The notes under the pieces: generated by a model
Database searches by the model: none
What the model saw: the letters and a program-made list of their open reading frames with translations, nothing else
What the model was told of the DNA's origin: nothing
Origin: Acidobacteriota bacterium
Lineage (GTDB): Bacteria; Acidobacteriota; Vicinamibacteria; Marinacidobacterales; SMYC01
Length of the DNA stretch: 10,071 nucleotides
Direction: 5' to 3'
Assembly: GCA_029263435.1 (NCBI GenBank)
Contig: JAJCXL010000224.1
Coordinates: forward strand, 1-10,071
Shown: positions 1-9,000 of the stretch, one piece after another
Layout of the letters: each line of letters starts with the position of its first letter
Numbering within the stretch: the first letter of the stretch is position 1
Made by a program: the position numbers and the translations under genes

Positions 1-1409
1 CCCAGCGCGGCCTGCATTTCTTCTACCGAAGTGAACTTCACGCGGGGCGCCTCGCTATCTTTGGCTCGATCGACTTCGAGCTCATCGAGCTTCTTCCAGT
101 CCTCATAGGAGAAATAATTGGGCTTGCGCTCTCGCACCAGCTCTCGAACTTGCTCGACACCGGGAGCCTCCGGCTGAAAATGTTTGCCCGCGGAGAAGTC
201 TTCGAGCATGCAAGAGACCGTCTCCAGCGCGTCCGGCTTATTGGTCCCGATGACCCCCGAGGGCCCGCGTTTGATCCAGCCCGCGCAATAGAGACCGGAC
301 ACGGGCTCGTTGGTTTCCAGGATCACGACGCGTCCTTTGTCGTTGGGAATCACACCCCAATCGTCTCTGAACGGAACGTCGGGAAGCGCGACTCCGTTGT
401 AGCCGACCGAGCGAAACACGAGCCCAGCCTGGATTTCTTCATGACGCTCGGTCGCTCGGGGACGGATCGTCCCGCGCTCGTTCAGATACATCTCATTGTG
501 CACGAGCTTGACGGCTCCCACACCGGGCTCGTTCGGGTCGCCGTCGGATATGAGCTCGACGGGAGAGACGCAAAAGCGAAGGATCAGCGTCTTGTCTTTT
601 CCCGACCGTTTGTCGCTGGCATATTGCTGCATGATCTCGACTTTGCGATCCGTTCCTTTATCCGGATTGCTGGACAGAAACGTTCTCGTCGCTTCATCGA
701 GTGCCGCATCAGCCTCGGAAATTTGGATGTCGGCAATCTCCATCTCGCCGAGCTCTTTGATCTCCGGGTTGGTAAAAGCCGCTTGCGCCGGCCCCCGCCT
801 CCCTAGCATGTAGACCGTTTTTACCTTGCTGTTCGCAATGGCTTCGAGCGCGTAATCGGCGATGTCGGTCCGCTCCAGCTCTTCGCGGCTGCGACACAGA
901 ATTCGGCAGACATCCACGGCGACATTACCCACGCCAACGACTGCGACCGCTTCTTGCGACAAGTCGAATTCGCGATCTCGGTAGTCCGGGTGACCGTTAT
1001 ACCAAGCGACGAACTCCGTCGCCGCGTGACTCCTCGCGAGCTCTTCTCCTGGAATGCCCATGCTTCGATCGATCTGTGCCCCTACCGTGAACATCACCTG
1101 GTGGTAGTGCTTCTTCACATCCTCGAGGGTGATATCGGAGCCGAACTCCACGAAGCCGTAATAGCGAAATCGCTCATTGCCTGCGATGCGGTCATAGGCT
1201 TTCGTCACGGATTTGATCTTTTGGTGATCCGGCGCGACGCCGCCTCGAACGAGGCCGAACGGGGTCGGCAGCCGATCGAAGAGATCGACCTCGACGACAT
1301 AATCTGTTTGCTTGAAAAGGTGCTCCGCCGCGTAGAACCCGGTGGGGCCCGCGCCAAAGATCGCCACTCTGAGAGGGTTTGCTTCCGTTCCGATGCCGTT
1401 TTCACCCAT
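1..1409 (-). CDS. fprA: FprA/adrenodoxin reductase-type ferredoxin-NADP+ reductase (3' end cut by window edge)
   Basis: Cytoplasmic flavoprotein that moves electrons between NADP(H) and a ferredoxin through FAD. The frame is open from the ATG at 1409-1407 to the window edge: 469 codons with no stop. Visible motifs: FAD Rossmann loop GAGPTGFYAAE (residues 19-29), the family signature LPTPFGLVRGGVAPDH (47-62), NADP-binding VVGVGNVAVD (157-166) with GRRGP (203-207), and the C-terminal FAD signature GWIKRGPSGVIGTNK (377-391). The last visible residues (RVKFTSVEEM, 456-465) match the usual end of FprA proteins, so probably only a few residues are missing. The start is supported by GGGAG about 12 bases upstream; an ATG further upstream meets a stop after eight codons. 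The gene lies 101 bases after the efflux genes and probably has its own promoter. The family call is very secure; the partner ferredoxin and pathway cannot be seen. Confidence 0.95.
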   Translation of the reverse strand, partial: MGENGIGTEANPLRVAIFGAGPTGFYAAEHLFKQTDYVVEVDLFDRLPTPFGLVRGGVAPDHQKIKSVTKAYDRIAGNERFRYYGFVEFGSDITLEDVKKHYHQVMFTVGAQIDRSMGIPGEELARSHAATEFVAWYNGHPDYRDREFDLSQEAVAVVGVGNVAVDVCRILCRSREELERTDIADYALEAIANSKVKTVYMLGRRGPAQAAFTNPEIKELGEMEIADIQISEADAALDEATRTFLSSNPDKGTDRKVEIMQQYASDKRSGKDKTLILRFCVSPVELISDGDPNEPGVGAVKLVHNEMYLNERGTIRPRATERHEEIQAGLVFRSVGYNGVALPDVPFRDDWGVIPNDKGRVVILETNEPVSGLYCAGWIKRGPSGVIGTNKPDALETVSCMLEDFSAGKHFQPEAPGVEQVRELVRERKPNYFSYEDWKKLDELEVDRAKDSEAPRVKFTSVEEMQAAL

Positions 1410-1454
1410 TATCTAGCTGTTCTCCCATCAAAAATAGAGCCCAAATAGCTGATT

Positions 1455-1460
1455 AGTATA
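1455..1460 (-). promoter_or_regulatory. Possible -10 box for the ferredoxin reductase gene
   Basis: On the minus strand this reads TATACT, one mismatch from the TATAAT consensus, in a locally AT-rich patch of an otherwise GC-rich window. It would start transcription about 40 bases before the reductase ATG. No convincing -35 box is found at 16-18 bases: that position is GC-only, and the nearest weak match (TTCACC, 1482-1487) is too far away. This is a weak call based on position and one hexamer. Confidence 0.25.
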
Positions 1461-1487
1461 GCGTCATTCCGGAGAGCCGGCGGTGAA

Positions 1488-1508
1488 GGCGGCCGCACGG
1501 TGCCCGCC
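1488..1508 (-). terminator. GC-rich hairpin just after the second RND permease, possible weak terminator
   Basis: The hairpin lies just downstream of the permease stop codon (1513-1511). The outer arms 1508-1504 and 1492-1488 pair as GGCGG/CCGCC. An inner GCA/TGC stem (1503-1501 with 1497-1495) stacks on it, with a three-base loop and a two-base bulge. No run of U follows, so it is not a standard intrinsic terminator. It could be a Rho-dependent end, an RNA-stabilising 3' structure, or chance in GC-rich DNA. Confidence 0.3.
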
Positions 1509-1510
1509 GT

Positions 1511-4500
1511 TCACGCAGTGCGATCGACGACGGAGTAGACGGCGGGAATGATCAACAACGTCAAGACAGTCGAGACCAAGAGCCCCCCGATGACGGTGAT
1601 GGCCATCGGCGTCCGAAGCTCGCTCCCCTCGCCCAAGCCGAGCGCCATCGGTAGAAGTCCGAGCACGGTCGTCGACGTTGTCATGAGAATCGGACGTAGC
1701 CGAAGCTTCCCCGCTTCCATGAGCGCTTGAAGCTTCTCCATTCCCTCTCGTCGCAGCCGGTTCGTGGTATCGACGAGGATGATCGCATTGTTTACGACGA
1801 TTCCCGCGAGCATGATGACGCCGATGAGGACGACGACACTCACCGTCACGTTCAATAGGTAGAGCGTGACCAGGACGCCGATGAGCGAGAACGGCACGCT
1901 GAAGAGAATGACGAACGGATGGAGCAAGGACTCGAACTGCGACGCCATGACTAGGTAGACCATGAACACGGCGAGCAGGATCGCAAACTGCATGCTCGCG
2001 AAAGAAGTCTCCATCTCTTGTTGTTGGCCGCCCATCCGCCAGTCGAACCCCATCGGAAACGTCATCGCGCCCAGCTCGGCCTCGATGGCTTCCGATGCAG
2101 AAGCCAGATCGCGGCCGATGAGATTCGCGGTGATGACGGCCACTCGCTCACCATCGGAGCGTCGGATCTCGGCAGGGCCTTCAATCTCTAGCACCTCCGC
2201 GACCGAAGAGAGCGGGATGGCGGTCGTGCCCGACTGCGCGATGTTGAGATTCCGGAGATCGAGCGCGCTGTCCCGAAACTTTTCTTGAGACCGCAGTCGG
2301 ATGTCGATGGTGCGATCTTCCCGGGTGATGTCGGTCGCCACGTCGCCAAGCACCTTCGAGCGCACCACCGCGGCGACCTCGTTCACGTTGTAGCCCAAAG
2401 ACGACAGCCGGTCGCGGTCGAAGCGGATCTGGAGCTCCGGATTGCCGCCTTCGGTCGAGGACTTGACGTCGACGAGCCCGTCGATCGAAGCCATTCGTCC
2501 CATCAGCTCATCGGCGAGCCGGATCAACAAATTCAAGTTGAAGCCACGAATCTCCACTTCGATCGGAGTCTTGAAGCTGAAATAGCTCGGGCGGCCGAAC
2601 CGATAGAGCAGCTCGCCCGAGGCTTCGAGCGACGGCCGGAACAGTTCCATCAGGGCATCTTCCTTCTCCAAGCTCGACGGCGTCTCGACGCGCATGGTCA
2701 GCTGGCCGATATTCTCCCTCAGCTCTCCCGCGGTGCCCCCCTGCTCGTTACTCGAGCCGACCACCGTATAGACCGACGTCACTCCCGGTAGCGCCATCGC
2801 GCTCTGCTCCAGTTGGGCGAGGCGTCTTTCATTGAGCTCCAAATGGGTGCCCGGGGGAAGCTCGGTATTAACGAAGAACTCTCCTTGAACGAGCTCCGGA
2901 ACCAGCTCGCTTCCAAGCTGGCCCACCAGGAGGAGGGCGGCTCCGAACGTCACCACCGTGAGGGCGATGACCGACAACGGCCGCTTCAGGACCGCCTGTT
3001 GAGCCCACGGATAGCTCGTGGTGATGGCTCCGTACACCACGTGAAACGCTTTCGACGGCAAATACAAGATGCCCAGAAGTAAGTAGATCAACCCCTGGAC
3101 GATCCACTTGACGACCCGGGCGATCCACACAGCGACGAAAGAGAGCGCTCCGATGATGTAAAGAGCGATGCGGGAGCGTCGATGCTCGGTGACGTCTTGC
3201 TTCTGGGCTCCCCCGAACTCCCTCGAGGCGAGCATCGGGATCAGCGTCAGAGCGACGATCAAAGACACCGTCAAAGAAAACGTCACCGTCAGCGCTTGAT
3301 CCCCAAAAAGCTGCCCGGCAATGCCTTCCACGAAGACGATGGGGACGAAGACGCAAACCGTCGTCAAAGTGCTCGCGATCACCGCTTGGCCGACTTCTCC
3401 CGCTCCCTCACGGGCCGCGCTGACGACGTCGAGACCACTCTCGCGTTTCCTCTGGATGGACTCGAGGACCACGATCGAGTTGTCGACCAAAAGGCCGATT
3501 CCCAAGGTAATGCCCCCAAGAGACATGATGTTGAGCGAGATCCCGAAGACGAACATCAAGAAGAACGTCGCGACCACCGAGACCGGGATCGAGATCCCGA
3601 TGATGAGAGTGGATTTGAGATCGCGCAAAAAGAGCATCAACACCAAGATTGCGAGACTCCCACCAATGAAGGCGGTAGACAGCACTTCGGAGACCGACTG
3701 CTGGATGTAGCGAGACTGATCCGTGATGAGCTGGAGCTCGAGCCCTTCCCCAATCCGACCGAGCCGCGGCTCGAGCGAGGCCACCCGCTCCCGCACGGAC
3801 TCCGCCACCGTTACCGTATTGGTGCCGCCCTCTTTGTAGATGGCGATCTCGACGGCTTCACGGCCTTCGATGCGGCTGATGACTTCGCGCTCTTTGTGAC
3901 CGCGGGTGATGAGTGCGACGTCTTCGAGCCGAATGTCACGGCGGGTGTTGTCGATGACGATGTGTCGCATGTCGGAGGCGCGCTCGAACTCGTTGATGGT
4001 GCGCACCAAGTACTCGGTCTGGCCGTCTTGGAGCCGACCTCCGGTGAGGTTGACGTTCTCGGCCGCCAGCCGCGCGACGACTTGGCTCGGCGTGAGTCCT
4101 AGGTTCGCGATCTGGCGCTCATCCAGCTCGACGTGAATCTCTTCTTCGAGCCCGCCGCTGACGAGTACCGCGGCCACACCTTCGACCCGCTCCAGAAGTC
4201 TCTTGACCTCTTGCTCGGCGACGAGGCGCAGACGGATCAGATCTTCGTCACCCACCAGACCAAAACGCATAATCGGGTCGAGCGACGGATCGTAGCGGAG
4301 AAGAAGCGGTCTTTCGGCGTCATCAGGCAGCACCACCAGATCCAAGCGCTCGCGCACGTCCAGAGCGGCCATGTCCATGTTGGCGTCCCAGCCGAACTCC
4401 AGCGTGACTTCGCTCGTGTCCGACCGAGAGCTCGAAACGACCCGGACGACATTGTTAACGACACCGACCGCGTTCTCTACCGGTTTGGTGATGAGACTCT

Positions 4501-4678
4501 CGACCTCGGCCGGCGCCGTGCCTTCGAACTCGGTGCGCACGGTGAGCGAGGGATAGGTGATCTCCGGCAGTAGATCGACGGCCAGATCACGAAACGCCAC
4601 CAGCCCGAACACGACCGCGGCAATGAAGAACACGAAGACGGTGACCGGCCGGCGGGTGGAGAAATCGACGATACTCAT
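1511..4678 (-). CDS. RND efflux permease, HAE1/AcrB-like (second permease of the operon)
   Basis: Inner-membrane RND pump subunit of 1055 residues, the usual length for AcrB-type proteins, expected to export a substrate using the proton gradient. The N-terminus (FSTRRPVTVFVFF, 6-18) is the standard RND start with TM1. A porter domain follows to about residue 330, then TM2 with LFLRDLKST (349-357), and TM4 with GLLVDNSIVVLE (395-406). The second half starts around 565; TM10 carries GIVVNNAIILVD (959-970) and TM11 LRLRPILMT (992-1000). The AcrB Asp-Asp pair is Asp399-Asn400 here, the AcrB TM10 lysine position is in VVNN (Asn963/964), and the TM11 arginine is kept (Arg995). Residues 503-540, between the halves, hold an unusually long hydrophobic stretch. 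No clear Shine-Dalgarno lies before the ATG, which is 18 bases after the adaptor stop, so translation may be coupled. Substrate unknown; drugs, lipids or metals cannot be told apart from sequence. Confidence 0.95.
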   Translation of the reverse strand: MSIVDFSTRRPVTVFVFFIAAVVFGLVAFRDLAVDLLPEITYPSLTVRTEFEGTAPAEVESLITKPVENAVGVVNNVVRVVSSSRSDTSEVTLEFGWDANMDMAALDVRERLDLVVLPDDAERPLLLRYDPSLDPIMRFGLVGDEDLIRLRLVAEQEVKRLLERVEGVAAVLVSGGLEEEIHVELDERQIANLGLTPSQVVARLAAENVNLTGGRLQDGQTEYLVRTINEFERASDMRHIVIDNTRRDIRLEDVALITRGHKEREVISRIEGREAVEIAIYKEGGTNTVTVAESVRERVASLEPRLGRIGEGLELQLITDQSRYIQQSVSEVLSTAFIGGSLAILVLMLFLRDLKSTLIIGISIPVSVVATFFLMFVFGISLNIMSLGGITLGIGLLVDNSIVVLESIQRKRESGLDVVSAAREGAGEVGQAVIASTLTTVCVFVPIVFVEGIAGQLFGDQALTVTFSLTVSLIVALTLIPMLASREFGGAQKQDVTEHRRSRIALYIIGALSFVAVWIARVVKWIVQGLIYLLLGILYLPSKAFHVVYGAITTSYPWAQQAVLKRPLSVIALTVVTFGAALLLVGQLGSELVPELVQGEFFVNTELPPGTHLELNERRLAQLEQSAMALPGVTSVYTVVGSSNEQGGTAGELRENIGQLTMRVETPSSLEKEDALMELFRPSLEASGELLYRFGRPSYFSFKTPIEVEIRGFNLNLLIRLADELMGRMASIDGLVDVKSSTEGGNPELQIRFDRDRLSSLGYNVNEVAAVVRSKVLGDVATDITREDRTIDIRLRSQEKFRDSALDLRNLNIAQSGTTAIPLSSVAEVLEIEGPAEIRRSDGERVAVITANLIGRDLASASEAIEAELGAMTFPMGFDWRMGGQQQEMETSFASMQFAILLAVFMVYLVMASQFESLLHPFVILFSVPFSLIGVLVTLYLLNVTVSVVVLIGVIMLAGIVVNNAIILVDTTNRLRREGMEKLQALMEAGKLRLRPILMTTSTTVLGLLPMALGLGEGSELRTPMAITVIGGLLVSTVLTLLIIPAVYSVVDRTA

Positions 4679-4696
4679 TTCGATGAGCCGTAGCGC

Positions 4697-6040
4697 CTAG
4701 CGCGACTGCGGGAGGCGGCGTGCGATGGTCTGCTCGATCTGCTCGTCGGTCATACCGCGGGCTTTCATGCGCGCCTTCGCTCGCTCGAGCTGTTCCGGAG
4801 TCATTTTCGAGAAGTCGACGCTACGCCGGGCGCCACCGTCGGCACCGCGAGCACCGCTCTCACCGGGGGGGCCACCACCAGGGGAGCCGGAGCTTTCGAG
4901 CTCAGCGCGTTTCGAGTCGTCGGTCGCGCCCGGTCCTTTCAAAACTTGAATCGGCGTCCCGTCGGTGAGCCCATCTTGACCGACGACGATCACACGCTCT
5001 CCGACCGAAAGGCCCGCCAGGACCTCGACCGCATCCGACTCCGTGTAGCCCAGCTCGACATCCCGACGCTCCGCCTGATCGCCACGCACGACGAAGACCG
5101 TATCGCTGAGGCTTTCGATCGATAGGGCCCGCCTCGGCATTACGATCGCGTTCTCGCGAGTATCAGTGACGAGGAAGACGCTCGCGAACATCCCCGGGCT
5201 CAGCTTTCCGCGAGTGCGGACCTCCAGAGTGACGCGGATGGTGCCGGTGGTGGAGTCGACCACCGGGCTGACTCTGAGCACCTTCGCGTCGAAGGACTCA
5301 TCGGGCCATGCTTCGACCTGCAGCCGCGCCTGTTGGCCGAGCTTTAGCCGAGAAAGTTCTTTTTCCGGAATCTGGATCTTGACGAGCAGCGGATCGAATT
5401 CTGAGAACCGGAACAGCTCCTGGTTCACGGTGACGTTCTCGGCAAGCTTGACGATCCGCTCAACGACGATACCGTCGAACGGCGCTCGCACATTCGTGTA
5501 GTCGAGCAAGATCTCGGTGCCCATGACCTCGGCCTCCGAAGACTCGAGCTGTGCGAGTGCGGTCTCATAGACTTCCCGGCTGATGATCTCGTTGTCGAAC
5601 GCGGCCTTCGCTCGGTCGTGCGCCCGGGTGGAATCCTTCAAACGCACTTTCGCGATCTCTAGCTGGGCGCGAGTTTCGGTCTCGTCGATCCGAGCCATGA
5701 GATCGCCCTTCGTCAACCGCATCCCCTCTTCGGCCGCGAGCTCGACGATCGGCCCTTGGGTACGCGCTACGATCTGGATGTCGTTCTCCGCTTCCAAGCT
5801 TCCATTCGTTTCGAGAAATGACGAGACCGTCCGCCGTTCTATGGCAGCGACCTCGACCGGCACGGCCGCCGGAGCGCCTGCGGAATCGGCACCACCACCG
5901 GATCCGGGCCTGCCACCTTTCCCTCTCGCGCTCGCGCCTTTCTCAGAGGGTCCGCCCCCGTTCTCTTCACCTCCACAGGAGGTCATGAAGAGCATTGAGA
6001 CGGCCATTAGGGTCGCCGCCAGTTTCGAAGTGTTCAGCAT
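4697..6040 (-). CDS. RND efflux periplasmic adaptor (membrane fusion protein, HlyD/AcrA family), lipoprotein
   Basis: Adaptor of 447 residues that would link the inner-membrane permease(s) to an outer-membrane channel. The signal peptide ends in MTSC, so Cys22 is the likely lipidated residue. A Gly/Ser-rich linker (23-58) precedes the beta-barrel/lipoyl start PVEVAAIERRTVSS (61-74). Next come the first lipoyl half (about 85-118), a short helical hairpin (about 120-178), the second lipoyl half with the family motif RAPFDGIV (185-192), a beta-barrel (about 205-295, with STTGTIRV 263-270 and SPGMFASV 281-288) and a membrane-proximal domain to about 368. The tail (371-447) is unusual: a Gly/Pro-rich linker, then a predicted helical segment beginning SKMTPEQ (411-417). 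AGGA lies 10 bases before the ATG. It sits between two permease genes with gaps of 21 and 18 bases, so both may use it. The short hairpin differs from the long one of AcrA. Confidence 0.94.
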   Translation of the reverse strand: MLNTSKLAATLMAVSMLFMTSCGGEENGGGPSEKGASARGKGGRPGSGGGADSAGAPAAVPVEVAAIERRTVSSFLETNGSLEAENDIQIVARTQGPIVELAAEEGMRLTKGDLMARIDETETRAQLEIAKVRLKDSTRAHDRAKAAFDNEIISREVYETALAQLESSEAEVMGTEILLDYTNVRAPFDGIVVERIVKLAENVTVNQELFRFSEFDPLLVKIQIPEKELSRLKLGQQARLQVEAWPDESFDAKVLRVSPVVDSTTGTIRVTLEVRTRGKLSPGMFASVFLVTDTRENAIVMPRRALSIESLSDTVFVVRGDQAERRDVELGYTESDAVEVLAGLSVGERVIVVGQDGLTDGTPIQVLKGPGATDDSKRAELESSGSPGGGPPGESGARGADGGARRSVDFSKMTPEQLERAKARMKARGMTDEQIEQTIARRLPQSR

Positions 6041-6061
6041 TTTTGGAGTGTCCTGGTCCCG

Positions 6062-9000
6062 CTACGCTTGGCGGACGACTTTGCCGAAGAATCGTCCGCA
6101 ATCGTCTACGAGAGAATAGATGGTGGGAATGATGACGAGGGTCAAGAAAGTGGAGGTCGTCAGTCCGGCGAGAATGACCAATCCTACCGGAGCCCAGTTT
6201 CCTGCCCGGCCCTCCACACTACCGAGGAGTCCGGGAAATATCAGCGGTGCGACCATCGGAAACAGCCCGAGAACGGTGGTCATCGCCGTCATCAGAATGG
6301 GCCTTAGTCGGTGGCTTCCGCCCAAGACGATCGCTTCGTCGCGGTTCATCCCTTGCCATCGCAAGTGGTTGATGTGGGCGATCAACACGATCGCGTTATT
6401 GACGACCACGCCAATCAAGATGATGAGCCCCATATTCGCCATGTTGTCGAGCGGCTGATTCGTGAGCTTGAGACCGATCCCCACTCCGATGAAAGCGAAG
6501 GGGATGGCGAACATGATCGTAAACGGCTGCACGAAGCTCTCGAACAAAGCCGCCATGATGAGATAAATCAACATCAGCGCGAAAACCAGCGCGAAGATCG
6601 CACTCCCGAAATCGTCCTGGGCGAACCGGAAGCTCCGACCGAAGCTCCATTCATATCCTGGAGGCAAGCTGATCCCGTTCATGATGCCCCGCACTTGTCC
6701 CATCATGCTGAAGGAAGCCCCGGCCGTGTTCGTATTCGCGGTGATGCTGAGCTTGGAGAGCTTGTTCTCTCGTTCGATCGTCGAGGGGCCCTGGGTCATC
6801 TCGAAATCCGCCATGGAGCCGATCGATTGCGAGCTTCCACTAGAGAAGATCGGCATCTTCTTGAGCTGGTCGAGGGTCTCCCGATCTTCCTCACGGAACT
6901 GAACCACCAGGTCGACTTCACGATCATCGGCGGAGAGCCGGCTTACCGGTCGCGACGACAAGGCGTTCGAGATGGAAAACGCGACCGCCTGGGTCGACAG
7001 CCCGGTTTGGCCCGCGCGCTCCCGGTCCACGCTCACATGAATCTCGTCGGTCCCGCTGTCGAGAGAGCTGTCCACGTCTCGAGCCCAGGAAGTCTCCGAC
7101 AGCGCTTTCACGACGCGCTCGGCGACGAGCTCTAGCACGGCCATGTCATCGCCTTTCAGATCGAGATTGACCCCAAAGCCACCACCGCCGGGGCCATGGC
7201 CTGAGCTTTGCGCGATCTTGAAATCGACGCCTGGAACCACGGGTAAAAGGTTTCGGATCTCGTCTCGCACCTCGCGTACCGGGCGCTGGGCTATTTCCTC
7301 GTCGAGGAGATAGATGTCGAACTTGCGGCCCCCCCGCCAGCCGCCCCGCGAGCGTCCTCCGCTCCGACTGTAGCGATAGACGACGTCGGAGATCTCGAGC
7401 TCGTCCCTCTTCTCATTGAGCAAGCTCGCGACCTGAGTGTAGAGCTCCTGGGTCTGATCGAGCGTGTAGGAGCGCGGCGTATCCACGTTGATCGAGATCT
7501 GCCGCGCCATCGTGCGAGGTGAGAACGTCCGCTCGATCGTGCCCAGCAAGAGGTAGGAACCGTAGAGCATTCCCACGATGGCCACGACGAACACGAACCG
7601 ATGCCTCAAAGTGAACCCGATGACGTGACCGTAGCCTCTCGACAACGCGATGGCTAATTTGGGCTCGTCCTTCCTCTCGCCCCCCAAAAGTAACGTCGCC
7701 ACCATGGGAACGACCGTCAATGCGACCAGGAGCGACGCGACCATCACGATGCAGATGGTGATGCCGACATCGAGCATGAACCGCATGAACCCGCCGCCGG
7801 TGGTGCCGAGAAAGATCATCGGGATGAACACGCACATCGTCGTCAATGTCGACGCGATGATCGGCATGGCGACTTCGGTCGTTCCTCGAAGCGCGGCCGT
7901 CTTCGGATCTTCTTTCAAGTCCGTGAAGTGTCGAGAGATCGACTCGATGACCACCACCGAGTTGTCGACGAGCATCCCGACCGCGAGCATGAGCCCCATC
8001 AAGCTGATGACGTTGAGCGTGGTCGAGACCACCCCCGCCTGGCGCAAGAAGTACAAGATGACGAAAGTCAGGATGATGGAGATGGGGATCGAGATGGCGA
8101 CCAACGCCGTGGTGCGGACTTTCCGCAAGAATAAGAACAAGAACAGGACGGCTAAGACGCCTCCGATGAGACCGGCGTTTCTGAGCTGGCCCAACCCCTG
8201 TCGCACATCAATAGAAGAGTCCTGCAGAACACGAGTCTCCAAGCCCTCCGCCGCAGGCAATGCGAGCACGGCAGCGATCTCTTCTTTCGCCCCATCGACG
8301 ACGCCGAGCAAGTTGGCCGTCGATGCTTTGTAAACGCTCAGCGTTACCGCTTCTTGGTCGTTGAGAAAGTTGTAGTCGTCTTGTCGCGGATAGGTATAAG
8401 AGACGTCCGCGATGTCCTTCAGCCTCACCCCAACCGCGCCCACGGGAAGCTGCTTGATCTCATCGACGGTGTGAAGCTGGCCCACCGCGCGGACAACGAG
8501 CTTTCGGGAGCCTTCCTTAATATATCCGCCGGACATGTTCACGTGATTGTTCCGAAGCACAGCCGTAACGTCCCGGGCATCGACCCCGGCCGCTTGCATC
8601 CGTGACGGCACCAGCTGGACTTGAACTTCACGCTTGCGAATCCCGCGCACCTCGACCGAAGCTACGCCTTCGAGGCGCTCGAGGCGCCGTTGAAGAACTT
8701 GCTCGGTGAACTCATACAAGCGCTCGCGTTCCCAATCGGCGCTCAAATGGAAGCGGTAGACCGGGATGTCGGTGCTCTGAAATCTCCGGATGCGGACTTG
8801 GCGTAGGTCGTCCGGAAGGAGATGGCGAACCCGGTCGATGCGGTCGCGCACTTCCACGGCGGCGAGATCCATATCGACGTTGTCTTTGAAGGTAATGTTG
8901 ACGCTTCCCTCGTTCGCCGAAGCGGTGGCCGTCAGCGTCTCGATCCCGTTGATGGTCCCCATGATGTCCTCGAGAGGTCTAACGATGAGGCGTTCGACCT

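Noticed and set aside
150..806. 218-codon plus-strand frame (and 954-1448)
   Set aside because: It is in codon-aligned antisense to the ferredoxin reductase, whose family motifs are unmistakable; its protein has no recognisable features.
1..1409. Possible frameshifted or broken reductase, because only short minus-strand frames with both ends are seen here
   Set aside because: Reading triplets from 1409 down to 3 shows no stop; the gene is intact and simply leaves the window.
1469..1480. CCGG-AGAG-CCGG inverted repeat as an operator
   Set aside because: Only a four-base stem in GC-rich DNA; easily chance.
3182..4102. 306-codon plus-strand frame, rich in Asp, Arg and His
   Set aside because: Antisense shadow of the second RND permease; the composition is what a reversed GC-rich membrane-protein gene gives.
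6311..7135. 274-codon plus-strand frame
   Set aside because: Antisense shadow of the first RND permease with no independent start signal or motif.
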